The notes beneath the pieces were generated by a model, which was given only the letters and a program-made list of their open reading frames with translations, did not search any database and was not told where the DNA came from. A stretch of DNA of 41,431 nucleotides from a virus, in the IMG/VR virus record IMGVR_UViG_3300048597_000283, positions 1 through 41,431 of that record; one strand, written 5' to 3'. Of this stretch, positions 29,112 through 37,504 are shown in pieces (within the stretch, counting starts at the first letter, position 1; each line of letters begins with the position of its first letter). The position numbers and the translations under genes are program-made.

Positions 29112-31593
29112 CATCGCCGACTGCATCGTGAACGCGCGCGACGGCGGGGAGATCGACCCGATCCGCGCGAGCCAGGCGCTCGATAACTTCAACGAGCTCG
29201 TGGCCCGCTACGAAACCAAGATGCCGCGGGCGGCCGCTGAGGCCGCGGCGGCCAAGGACCTGAAGGAGGCCACGCGCAAGGCCGCGCGGTCGCGGTTCCA
29301 CGCGGTGGTGAACCAGCTCCAGGCGGCGCGCCGCATCCGGGAAGTGGTCGAAACCGCCGACGATCCGTTCGAGGCCGTCATGGGGCTTCTCGAGTGGCGC
29401 GAGGGCCGGTCGACCTCGGCCGAGAGCGTCGTGTCGGTGCGCGACGCCTACGAGCGGTCGATCAACTTCGAGATCCGCGAAGCGCTGAAGGAGATGTCGA
29501 AGAACCTCGTCGGTCAGTCGCGGAACAAGTCCATGCTCCTCGACACGATCCGCGAACTGCACGGGCAGGCCACCGGCAACGCCCGCGCCAAGGGCTACGC
29601 CGACGCGATCCGCGGCCAGCAGGAGCGGCTCCGCCAGTGGTTCAACGCCCATGGCGGCGACATCGGCAAGCTCGACAACTACGGGGTGCGGCACAGCCAC
29701 GACGCGACCCGCATCCTGCAGGCGGGCAAGGACCAGTGGAAGCGGTTCCTTCTCGAGGGCGACCTGATCGACTGGAGCCGGATCGACGACTTCAGCACGG
29801 GCAAGCGTTTCGCCGAGCCGGGCGGCAAGCCCGATCCGCTGGCGGCCGATCGCTTCCTCGACGAGGTGTACGAAAGCATCACGACCGGCGGGTGGAACAA
29901 GCGCGAGCCGTCCTTCACCGCGACCGGCAAGGCGCTCTACAACCGGCGCGCCGAGCATCGCGTCCTGCACTTCAAGGACGGCGACCGGTGGATGGCCTAC
30001 AACGACGCCTTCGGGACGCAGGACCCGTTCGACGCCATGATCGGCGGGCTGCACGTGATGGCGCGGGATATCGCCCTCATGCGCGTGCTCGGACCCAATC
30101 CCAAGGCCGGCCTCGAGTACGCGATCCAGGTGGCGCAAAAGCGGGCGGCCGAGAGCTCAAACCCCAAGCTTATCGCGCGGATGAACAAGCTGGCGGCTCA
30201 GGCAAAGGCCACGCTCGCGCACATCGACGGTAATGCAAACCGCCCGGAGAACGAGGCCATGGCCAACTTCTTCGGAGGCCTGCGGAACGTGCAAACCGCG
30301 GCCTACCTCGGTGGCGCGATCCTGTCGTCCACCACCGACATCGCCACCTCTGCCCTTGCCGCCCGCGCCGTGGGCATGAAGCCGACCGGCGTCCTTGCCC
30401 GGCACGTGGAGCTCATGGCCAGCCAGGCCACCCGCGAGACGGCGGCACGGATGGGGTTCATCGCCGACACGCTCGCCAACACCGGGGCCGGCGCCGCCCG
30501 CTACCTCGGCGACACCTTCGCCCCTGAGATCACCAACACCTTGGCCGACGCCACCCTGCGCCTGTCCGGCCTCAACTTCTGGACCGACATGGGCCGCGCC
30601 GCCTACCAGATGGAGTTCGCCGGTCACCTCGCGGAAAACGCCGCCCGGACCTTCGACCTGATTGATCCCGAGCTTCGCGACATCTTCGTCGCTCGCGGCA
30701 TCACGCCATCCGACTGGGACAAGATCCGCGATCCTTCGGGCTTCTTCACCGCTCCCAACGGCTCCACCTTCATCTCGCCCGCCTACTGGCGGAACGCCGT
30801 CAACCTGCCCGCCGACGAGGCCGAGCAGCTGGCGATCCGGCTGGGCATGGCAATCTCCGAGCAGACCGAGATCGCCTGGCCGACCGGCAGCACTCGCGTG
30901 CGTGCTGCCGTCCTCGGAGAGGCGCGGCCTGGCACCGTGCAGGGTGAGCTGGGTCGGTCAGTCACGCAGTTCCGCAGCTTCACGATGTCGCTCACGATGC
31001 GCCAGTACGACCGGATCATGGCGCAGCAGACGATCCCCGGCCGCGTCGGTTATGCCCTCACGCTGTTCGCGGCGATGACCGCCATGGGCGCGATGGCGGT
31101 GCAGCTGAAGCAGATCGCCAAGGGCCGCGACCCGGTGCCCATGACGACACCGAAGTTCGCCATCGCGGCCGCGCTCCAGGGCGGCGGGCTCGGCATCTTC
31201 GGGGACTTCTTCGCCGCCAACCAGAACCGCTTCGGCGGCACCTTTGGCGAGACCCTCGCCGGACCCACAGCCGCTCTCATCGGCGACGTCGGCAGCCTCA
31301 CGGCGGGCGCCGCCATGCGCGCCTTCCGCGGCGAAGACACCTTCTTCGGCCGCGACCTCGCCAACCTCGTCCGCTACAACACCCCCGTCGCCTCGAGCCT
31401 CTGGTACACCTCGCTCGTGTTCCACCGGCTGGGCTTCGACCAGTTCCAGCGGCTCGTCGACCCCGACGCCCAGCAGTCCTTCCGCGCCTCCGAGCAGCGC
31501 CTTCGCCGCGAAGGCACCCAGTCCTTCTGGGCCCGCGGCAACGCGCTTCCGACCCGCGCCCCCGATCTCTCCAACGCCCTGAGGACACGATGA
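29104..31593 (+). CDS. Large internal/ejection virion protein (gp16 C-terminal-like)
   Basis: This 829-residue, mainly helical protein has an N-terminal charged region (ATRKAARSRFHAVVNQLQAA) and a middle glycine/threonine-rich part with moderately hydrophobic helices (QTAAYLGGAILSSTTDIATS, about 398-417). One clear hydrophobic helix follows about residue 648 (ALTLFAAMTAMGAMAVQLKQ). The GTG start at 29104 overlaps the previous gene by 8 bp. The two genes together match the size of T7 gp16, as if that protein were split. Probably part of the ejected trans-envelope channel. Confidence 0.68.
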   Translation: MPNIADCIVNARDGGEIDPIRASQALDNFNELVARYETKMPRAAAEAAAAKDLKEATRKAARSRFHAVVNQLQAARRIREVVETADDPFEAVMGLLEWREGRSTSAESVVSVRDAYERSINFEIREALKEMSKNLVGQSRNKSMLLDTIRELHGQATGNARAKGYADAIRGQQERLRQWFNAHGGDIGKLDNYGVRHSHDATRILQAGKDQWKRFLLEGDLIDWSRIDDFSTGKRFAEPGGKPDPLAADRFLDEVYESITTGGWNKREPSFTATGKALYNRRAEHRVLHFKDGDRWMAYNDAFGTQDPFDAMIGGLHVMARDIALMRVLGPNPKAGLEYAIQVAQKRAAESSNPKLIARMNKLAAQAKATLAHIDGNANRPENEAMANFFGGLRNVQTAAYLGGAILSSTTDIATSALAARAVGMKPTGVLARHVELMASQATRETAARMGFIADTLANTGAGAARYLGDTFAPEITNTLADATLRLSGLNFWTDMGRAAYQMEFAGHLAENAARTFDLIDPELRDIFVARGITPSDWDKIRDPSGFFTAPNGSTFISPAYWRNAVNLPADEAEQLAIRLGMAISEQTEIAWPTGSTRVRAAVLGEARPGTVQGELGRSVTQFRSFTMSLTMRQYDRIMAQQTIPGRVGYALTLFAAMTAMGAMAVQLKQIAKGRDPVPMTTPKFAIAAALQGGGLGIFGDFFAANQNRFGGTFGETLAGPTAALIGDVGSLTAGAAMRAFRGEDTFFGRDLANLVRYNTPVASSLWYTSLVFHRLGFDQFQRLVDPDAQQSFRASEQRLRREGTQSFWARGNALPTRAPDLSNALRTR

Positions 31594-32831
31594 CCGTCGA
31601 AGCCTTCGTCCCGTCGCCTGTCTACGTGATCGCCGGCACCGGCCCCTACGGCGTGACGCACCCCTACCGGCAGGGCGCGCTGCGCCTGGCCGTGTGGCGG
31701 AACGGGATCCGCACGGAGCTCGGCCCCGCGGACTTCACGGTGAGCCCGGTCGACGCCGAGGACAACGGCACAGTGACGCTCAGCGCGGCGGCCGCGGCGA
31801 CGCACGCGGGCGGCAGCCTGTTCATCACCCGCGACACAAGCCCGGAGCAGGGCTGGGAAGGCGCCACCAGCCGCGAGCGCGGGCTCGAGGCGCAGCTCGA
31901 CTGGCTCACGCAGGGCATCCAAGACATCGACCAGGTGATCGGCCGGTCGCTGCGCGCGCCTCTCGGCGACACCACGAACCTCGAGCTGCCCCCTGCGGTC
32001 GACCGTGCGCTGCGCACGCTGATCTTCGACGCCACCGGGCGGCCGACCGTTGGGACGCCCCAGACGACGGCGCTCCTCGTCAGCGCTTATGTGCAAAGCC
32101 TCCTGGCCTCGGCCGATCCCGCGACGTTTCTCGGCCTGATCGACACGGACCTCGCCGGGATCGCGGCGACGACCTACGCAAACGACGAGGCACCCATCCG
32201 CATCGCGGGGAGCTGGCAGAAATTCCTCGTCTCGGCGTTCATGCGGGGGGTGCTGTCTGCGGCCAACCTCGCCGCGGCGCAGGCGGCCCTGGGCGTAGGT
32301 CTCGTCCCGATCGTCGAGAAGGTCGCGAACAACTCGGCCTCGCTGGACTTCACCGAGTTCAACCCGCTGATCTACCAGGGCTATGAGTTCCGCATCAGCG
32401 GGCTGGTCCCTGTAACGAACAACGTCAACCTCTTCATCCGGACCAGCACGAACGGGGGCGCCACATATGATGCCGGAGCCACCGACTACTCGTACGCCTT
32501 CTGGCAATCTGAGCACGTTAACACCGTTGGGGTTCACACCTCGGGCGGGTCAGCCGGCGAAGTCGCTATTGCGGTGCTGAGTGGGGGGATTGCCAGCGGG
32601 CTTTCCGGGCTGTCCGGCGAAGTCTCGCTTCCCTATCCCCACGAAGCTCGTCCGGCCGCCCTGAGCTTCAGAGGCATGTACGTCGCGGGTGCCGGCGGAA
32701 ACCCAGTGAGGTCGTTCCATGGGACGGGTCGGCGATCGGCTTCTGCCGACGTCGACGCGATCCGCTTCCTTTTCGGTAGCGGCAACATCGCATCGGGGCG
32801 GATCACCATGTACGGGCTGAGACGGCCGTGA
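31590..32831 (+). CDS. Tail fibre with T7 gp17-type N-terminal domain
   Basis: The first ~130 residues match the T7 tail fibre anchor domain: VWRNGIRTELGPADFTVSPV, GGSLFITRDTSPEQGW, TSRERGLEAQLDWLTQGIQD. The remaining 280 residues are beta-rich and differ from T7. It ends with a compact C-terminal domain (RPAALSFRGMYVAGAGGNPV). It should attach to the adaptor/nozzle and carry receptor-binding parts or a later-added spike. ATG 31590 overlaps the previous stop. Confidence 0.87.
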   Translation: MTVEAFVPSPVYVIAGTGPYGVTHPYRQGALRLAVWRNGIRTELGPADFTVSPVDAEDNGTVTLSAAAAATHAGGSLFITRDTSPEQGWEGATSRERGLEAQLDWLTQGIQDIDQVIGRSLRAPLGDTTNLELPPAVDRALRTLIFDATGRPTVGTPQTTALLVSAYVQSLLASADPATFLGLIDTDLAGIAATTYANDEAPIRIAGSWQKFLVSAFMRGVLSAANLAAAQAALGVGLVPIVEKVANNSASLDFTEFNPLIYQGYEFRISGLVPVTNNVNLFIRTSTNGGATYDAGATDYSYAFWQSEHVNTVGVHTSGGSAGEVAIAVLSGGIASGLSGLSGEVSLPYPHEARPAALSFRGMYVAGAGGNPVRSFHGTGRRSASADVDAIRFLFGSGNIASGRITMYGLRRP

Positions 32832-33295
32832 TGACCCGCGCGCTCCCCGCCTTCCTCTTCCTCCTGTTCCTCGCCCCCTGGCCCGCGGACGCCGGGCCCG
32901 ACCGGGTGTCGATCCTCCTCGGGTCGCACCACACGGAGGACTATGCCTGGGAGGAGGCCAACCCGGGCGTCTTCCTCACGTGGGAGGACGGCTCCTTCGG
33001 GCTCGACTACAGCCTCGGCGCCTATCGCAACTCCTTCGGGACAGGCTCGGTCGCGGCGATCGCCGGGCTCGAGCTCATGGCCTGGGAGGAGGGCGCGGCC
33101 AGCGCCTTCTGCGGCGCGGCCTGGTACCCGGGCAACGGCCAGCACTTCCTGATCCACGCCGGCGACGTCGTGCCGCTCTGCGGGCTCCAGCTGCGGCAGG
33201 GGCCCATCTTCGCCCAGCTCATGCCCGGCAAGGTCGAGCCGCCCGAGCTCATCCTCGCCTTCGGGCTCACCTTCGCCATCGGAGACGCACCATGA
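32831..33295 (+). CDS. Exported PagP-like small barrel protein
   Basis: The 154-residue protein (155 if GTG 32828 is used) has a clear signal peptide (ALPAFLFLLFLAPWPADA). The mature part has EEANPGVFLTWEDGSFGLDY and GAYRNSFGTGS, a pattern (NPG, Y-x-NS, x-S) seen in phage and bacterial small outer-membrane barrel proteins, some resembling lipid A palmitoyltransferase PagP. It could alter the cell surface or assist lysis. Enzymatic residues are not verified. Confidence 0.6.
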   Translation: MTRALPAFLFLLFLAPWPADAGPDRVSILLGSHHTEDYAWEEANPGVFLTWEDGSFGLDYSLGAYRNSFGTGSVAAIAGLELMAWEEGAASAFCGAAWYPGNGQHFLIHAGDVVPLCGLQLRQGPIFAQLMPGKVEPPELILAFGLTFAIGDAP

Positions 33296-34272
33296 ACGCG
33301 ATCGCCAGACCCGACACGAACGCCGCGATCCTCGCCGTGGCGGGCAGCTACCTCGGCCTCGAAGAGTGGCCAGGCGCGCGGCACAACCCCGAGATCATGG
33401 CGATGTTCGGCGCCGTCGGGCACGACTGGGTAAAGGACGACGAGACACCCTGGTGCGCCGCTTTCGTGGGCGCGGTGCTCGCACAGTTGGGCCTGCCGCA
33501 CACCGGCAAGCTCAATGCCCGGTCCTACCTCGAATGGGGCGTGCCGGTGCCGATCGCCGAAGGCGGGCCTGGCGATGTCTACGTCTTCTGGCGCGGATCG
33601 CCGGACGCCGCCACGGGGCACGTCGCGATCGGGGTTCGGCGCGATGGCGACCGCGTTCTTGTCCGCGGTGGCAACCAGGGCAATGCCGTCACCGACGCCT
33701 GGTATCCTGTCTCGCGGATCCTCGGCGTCCGGCGCTACTCGGCCGAGCTCGCCCGGCTGGGGCGGCCGACGCTCCGCGAGGGCATTAGCGGCGCGGCGGT
33801 CCGCGATCTCCAGGAGGAGCTCCGCCGCCTCGGCCACTTCGCCGGGCGGATCGACGGGATCTTCGGGCCACGCACGCTCGCGGCCGTGCTCGCGTTCCAG
33901 GCGCAGGAGGGCGTGGCGACCGATGGGATCGTCGGGCCCGTCACCTGGCGGCGCATGGCCGACGCCGAGCCGATGCCCGAGCGGAACATCGACGTCGACG
34001 AGCTGCGCGCCAGCGGATCCCGGACGATCAAGGACGCCGACCTGACCGAGGTCGTGGCCACCGGCACGGCCTTCGTCGCGGTCGCGCGGGAGGCCGCCGG
34101 CGTGCTCGAGGAGGGCAGGGGGGTGCTCGGCACGATCACCGCGCTCGTCACGGAACAGTGGCCCGCGCTCATCGCCATCGCCGTCGCCTTGGGCCTCGTC
34201 CTCTACCTGACCGGACGCATCAAAGCGGCACGTGTCTCAGACGCGCGCAGCGGCGCGAATTTGGGCCGCTGA
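33292..34272 (+). CDS. Endolysin: Cys/His amidase-peptidase, PG-binding domain, C-terminal membrane anchor
   Basis: The 326-residue protein has a TIGR02594/NlpC-P60/CHAP-like catalytic domain with Cys in TPWCAAFVGAVLAQLG (about 61) and His in TGHVAIGVRR (about 106). A peptidoglycan-binding-1 domain follows (REGISGAAVRDLQEELRRLG, about 161-180, DGIVGPVTWRRM about 212). It ends with one hydrophobic helix (PALIAIAVALGLVLYLTGRI) and a short basic tail. Cell-wall lysis at the end of infection is the expected role. The C-terminal helix is unusual and suggests membrane tethering. Confidence 0.88.
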   Translation: MNAIARPDTNAAILAVAGSYLGLEEWPGARHNPEIMAMFGAVGHDWVKDDETPWCAAFVGAVLAQLGLPHTGKLNARSYLEWGVPVPIAEGGPGDVYVFWRGSPDAATGHVAIGVRRDGDRVLVRGGNQGNAVTDAWYPVSRILGVRRYSAELARLGRPTLREGISGAAVRDLQEELRRLGHFAGRIDGIFGPRTLAAVLAFQAQEGVATDGIVGPVTWRRMADAEPMPERNIDVDELRASGSRTIKDADLTEVVATGTAFVAVAREAAGVLEEGRGVLGTITALVTEQWPALIAIAVALGLVLYLTGRIKAARVSDARSGANLGR

Positions 34273-34273
34273 G

Positions 34274-34504
34274 ATGTGGGCGGCTACCCTCCTACCGGCG
34301 AGCGTGAAGCGGGCTCTGGCGGCCCTCCTGGCGCTTCTGGGAGGTGCTGCCCTGTTGTTCCACCTCGGCGCCCGACGCGGCCGCCGCCGACAGAAGGAGA
34401 CCTTCGATGCGCATGACCGCAAGGGGGCTGATCGCCTTCGTGCTCGCGTGGACCGTACTCGCCGCAAGCAGCTGCGTCCGGACGAGCTCCGGTACCGAGA
34501 CTGA
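34274..34504 (+). CDS. Rz-like inner-membrane spanin
   Basis: The 76-residue protein has a hydrophobic N-terminal helix (RALAALLALLGGAALLFHL) followed by a very basic, Arg-rich periplasmic part (ARRGRRRQKETFDAHDRKGA). It sits after the endolysin and overlaps another frame encoding a lipoprotein, the nested arrangement known for Rz/Rz1. It would help disrupt the outer membrane in the last lysis step. Confidence 0.65.
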   Translation: MWAATLLPASVKRALAALLALLGGAALLFHLGARRGRRRQKETFDAHDRKGADRLRARVDRTRRKQLRPDELRYRD

Positions 34505-34640
34505 GCGGGAGAGGTGCATGGCCTGGGCGTCGACGCTGATCCTCCCCTCCCGATCCGACACGGCCGAAACCGCGGTCGCGCTCAACGAGCAGATCGCCAT
34601 CTTCCGGGCCGCGTGCCCGGGCATTGACCCAGGAGTGTGA
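34407..34640 (+). CDS. Rz1-like spanin lipoprotein, overlapping Rz
   Basis: The 77-residue protein starts at ATG 34407 (aaggaga 6 bp upstream), in a different frame inside the 3' part of the Rz-like gene. It has a signal sequence (ARGLIAFVLAWTVLAASSC) with a lipobox-like ASSC, the acylated cysteine at residue 23, and a mature part with two more cysteines. Unlike many Rz1 proteins it is not proline-rich. It is the outer-membrane partner in a spanin pair by arrangement. Confidence 0.62.
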   Translation: MRMTARGLIAFVLAWTVLAASSCVRTSSGTETERERCMAWASTLILPSRSDTAETAVALNEQIAIFRAACPGIDPGV

Positions 34641-34642
34641 CC

Positions 34643-34879
34643 ATGCCCCGCATCACCGACCTCCCCGCCACCTTCGCCTCCGTCGGGCCGCTCGCGGCCG
34701 ACGAGATCTGGCAAGTCCACGAGGGCGCCGCCCGGATCTCGCTCGAGGCCGGCGCCGATGAGGACCGCGGCATCCGTCTGACCCAGTGGCAGACCATCAC
34801 GATCATCGCCGGCAAGACCGTCCGCTACCGCCGCGACGGCGCCTCCGTCGCGATCCTGAGCCGCGAGGTCATCAGCTGA
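34643..34879 (+). CDS. Small hypothetical protein after lysis genes
   Basis: The 78-residue beta-rich protein (PLAADEIWQVHEGAARISLE, TQWQTITIIAGKTVRYRRD) begins at ATG 34643 with aggagtg upstream; a GTG at 34637 is in frame. It is followed by appendage genes. It may be a small tail or fibre accessory, with no family match. Confidence 0.6.
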   Translation: MPRITDLPATFASVGPLAADEIWQVHEGAARISLEAGADEDRGIRLTQWQTITIIAGKTVRYRRDGASVAILSREVIS

Positions 34880-34883
34880 TCCC

Positions 34884-35156
34884 ATGCGGCCGCTTCGCAC
34901 TCCCCGCCACCCGACGCACCCGACGCACCCCGTCGCCTTTCGGCGCGGGACCAGCCTGCCGCCCGTCATCACGGTGGCGTCGCCGGGCGGCACCAACCCG
35001 GCAGGCTCGATCCTGCCGCTCTTCGCCGGGGACGCCGTGTTCGAGGCCTTCCCGGCTTTCGCCCTCAACCCTGCCAACTACCAGTCGTCGGCAGGTCCCA
35101 TCACCTCGGTCACCCGGGTCTGGTCCGTGAACGGCGGCCCCCTGGAAACCTACTGA
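34884..35156 (+). CDS. Hypothetical protein, possible appendage remnant
   Basis: The 90-residue protein has a Pro/His/Thr-rich N-terminus (RHPTHPTHPVAFRRG) followed by a beta/Gly-Pro-rich part (AFALNPANYQSSAGPITSVT) that looks like the start of an Ig-like fibre repeat, then ends abruptly (VNGGPLETY). It may be a cut-down fibre domain. No ribosome site is obvious. It lies 15 bp ahead of the next gene. Confidence 0.5.
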   Translation: MRPLRTPRHPTHPTHPVAFRRGTSLPPVITVASPGGTNPAGSILPLFAGDAVFEAFPAFALNPANYQSSAGPITSVTRVWSVNGGPLETY

Positions 35157-35171
35157 GACAGGAGAACGACC

Positions 35172-36233
35172 ATGCCCGATAACGTGACCATCACCCCCGG
35201 CACCGGCGAGACGATTGCCACGGACGAAATTGCCGGCGTCCAATACCCGCGCACCAAGCTCGGCTTCGGCGCCGACGGATCGTACACGGACGTCAGCGTG
35301 TCAGCGCCTCTTCCGACCAGCGAGCCGGCAATCATTCTCACCGGCGCGGCGGCCCAAACCGCGGTCGTCAACAACATCCTGGAGCCCGTGGCCGGCGCGG
35401 CGGGCACCAACGTGGAGAACATTCGGGCGGTGTCTGTGCAGGTAGTCTCGACCGGCACCGGCGGCACCTTCGTCTTCGAGCAGTCGAACGACAACGTGAA
35501 CTGGAGGCCTCTGCCGGTCTTCAACGCTGAGCTCGTGACGGGCGTACCCATCACAGCCGCAATCACGGCAACGGTCTCGCAGATCATCTACAGCATCCCG
35601 ATCCGCTGTCGGTTCCTGCGTCTTCGGATCGTCTCGGCCATCACGGGCGGCTCCATCCAGGCGTTCTCCCGTCTCGCGACCGAGCCGTGGACGCCCGCGG
35701 TTGCAACCGTGGCCCAGCCCACCGGCGCCAACCTCAACGTCGCGGGCACGGTCACGGCCAACGTCGTGGGGCAAGCGGCGCATGACGCCGTCGTCACCGG
35801 CAACCCGGTGCTCCTCGCGGGCGATGCGCGCAACGCGAACCCGGCCGCCGTCTCGGCCACGGGTGACGTCGCGCGGCTCATCACCACCATGATCGGAGCC
35901 CTCGTCACCAAGCCCCACGCGCTTCAGGAGGCAGCCTGGAACGGCGTCGCCTCGCCCACCGGCGCGAGCGACGTCGCGATCATCGCGGCCGCCGGCGCGG
36001 GCTTGAGGCGGCACACGACGGGCATCGTCATCTCCAACACCGGCGCGGCCGCGGCCACCGTGAACATCCGCGACGGCGCGACGACGCGGCTCACGATCAC
36101 CCTCGGCGCGGGCGCGGTCGTGCCGCTCCCGCTCGACGGGCTTCTCGTGGTCACGCCCAACACCGCGCTTAACGTGAACCTCGCCGCCGCCGGGACCGTG
36201 ACGGTTTCCGCGTGGGGCTACACCGCACCCTGA
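35172..36233 (+). CDS. Phage appendage/tail-associated structural protein
   Basis: The 353-residue protein is Ala/Thr/Val-rich and beta-type. It opens with a conserved virion start (TITPGTGETIATDEI) and has TVFEQS-type strands (GGTFVFEQSNDNVNWRPLP, about 95-113), and a C-terminal domain of regular beta repeats (GAVVPLPLDGLLVVTPNTA). Proteins with this start lie in tail or decoration positions in many phages. Location among late appendage genes agrees. aggagaac precedes ATG 35172. Confidence 0.75.
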   Translation: MPDNVTITPGTGETIATDEIAGVQYPRTKLGFGADGSYTDVSVSAPLPTSEPAIILTGAAAQTAVVNNILEPVAGAAGTNVENIRAVSVQVVSTGTGGTFVFEQSNDNVNWRPLPVFNAELVTGVPITAAITATVSQIIYSIPIRCRFLRLRIVSAITGGSIQAFSRLATEPWTPAVATVAQPTGANLNVAGTVTANVVGQAAHDAVVTGNPVLLAGDARNANPAAVSATGDVARLITTMIGALVTKPHALQEAAWNGVASPTGASDVAIIAAAGAGLRRHTTGIVISNTGAAAATVNIRDGATTRLTITLGAGAVVPLPLDGLLVVTPNTALNVNLAAAGTVTVSAWGYTAP

Positions 36234-36250
36234 TCGAGAGCTGACGCCCC

Positions 36251-37501
36251 ATGCTCCTCACCCTCCTGTCGGGACAGCAAGCGGTCAACCGGCGCCTCTC
36301 GCCGGGCGACACGCTCGAGATCGGCTACCGCGTCCGCGACGCGCTCGGGAACGAGCGCTTCTTCCCGGGCGGGCAGACCGTCGTGCAGGCGATCGCCGCC
36401 GCCTTCACCGGCCTCAGCACCGACAGCATCGGGCAGTACGGGCGGATCGGGAACCACGCGAGCATCGGCTTCACCATCACGCCCGCGATCCCGCCCGACG
36501 AGATCAAGTGGAGCGCCTCGAGCAACCCCGCCGCGGTCGCCACCTTCGGGACAGGCGCCAACCCCAGCGACTTCGCGTCGGCCGACGAGTTTGCCGTCTA
36601 CCTGCACCTGCGCTTCGGCCCGACGTGGGTCTCGGGCTTCTTCCCCGCGCGATATGCGCCCGGCACGCTGCCGGCGATGGCCGACCAAACCTTCTCGCTC
36701 GGCGCCGGCGGCACTTACCAGCATCCCGCCGCCACCGGCACGGGCCTCACCTGGACCTACGCGCAGGTCGGTCCGATCGCGGGCGTGACCTACGATGCGA
36801 ACACCCGCACCTTCACCTTCGCCAGCAGCCTCGCCGCCCAGTCCGGGACCGCCTTCGCGGTGTCGGCCACGGACAAGTACGGCCGCCCGGCCGGCAATAG
36901 TCCGCGATCGGCCACCTTCACGATCGTGGACGTCACCATCACCGAGGAAGTCGACGGCACGGTGACGGTCGATGTCGGCACCGGGCTGATGACCATCACA
37001 ATCACCTCACCAGCGCCATACTCGACCTTCAACGAAGGCAACGGCGCCGGCGTCTACATCCGCGACAGTGCGCTTCTCGCCAGCGGCCCGGTGCTTCTGC
37101 ACCCGGGCGTGGTCGCCGGAGACGGAACCCCGGCGCCTACCGAGACGGTATCGCTCCTGCACAACCCGCTCTGGATTTACGCGGGCACGTCGCCGGTCCA
37201 GACCTACAACTGGCAGGCGGACGTCGCGGCGAACGGCGTCTACAGCAACCTCGGCGACACCGACACGAGCTATGTCCTGACCGTGACGGAGGCGGGCGAC
37301 CAAGTGCGGCTTGCCTACACCTTCACCGACAGCTTCGGCGCGCGGTCTGGCTTCACGAACGCGCTCCTCGTCGAAGGTGGCGTGGTCAGCGACGACATCA
37401 TCGCCGGAGACGCCTCCATCATCATCAACGCGCTCGCGCCGCTAGGCCCTGATCTCGTCGCGACCGCGGGCGACGCCTCCATCATCATCACGGGAGCCTG
37501 A
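36251..37501 (+). CDS. Beta-rich tail appendage protein with Ig-like regions
   Basis: This 416-residue protein is made of beta-sandwich-like segments (SPGDTLEIGYRVRDALGNER; GTGLTWTYAQVGPIAGVTYD; AVSATDKYGRPAGNSPRSAT). The C-terminus has a short tandem repeat, GDASIIINA then GDASIIITG. Such proteins carry or link fibres and are variable between relatives. It is part of the host-range end of the late operon. No enzyme motif is visible. Confidence 0.7.
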   Translation: MLLTLLSGQQAVNRRLSPGDTLEIGYRVRDALGNERFFPGGQTVVQAIAAAFTGLSTDSIGQYGRIGNHASIGFTITPAIPPDEIKWSASSNPAAVATFGTGANPSDFASADEFAVYLHLRFGPTWVSGFFPARYAPGTLPAMADQTFSLGAGGTYQHPAATGTGLTWTYAQVGPIAGVTYDANTRTFTFASSLAAQSGTAFAVSATDKYGRPAGNSPRSATFTIVDVTITEEVDGTVTVDVGTGLMTITITSPAPYSTFNEGNGAGVYIRDSALLASGPVLLHPGVVAGDGTPAPTETVSLLHNPLWIYAGTSPVQTYNWQADVAANGVYSNLGDTDTSYVLTVTEAGDQVRLAYTFTDSFGARSGFTNALLVEGGVVSDDIIAGDASIIINALAPLGPDLVATAGDASIIITGA

Positions 37502-37504
37502 CCC

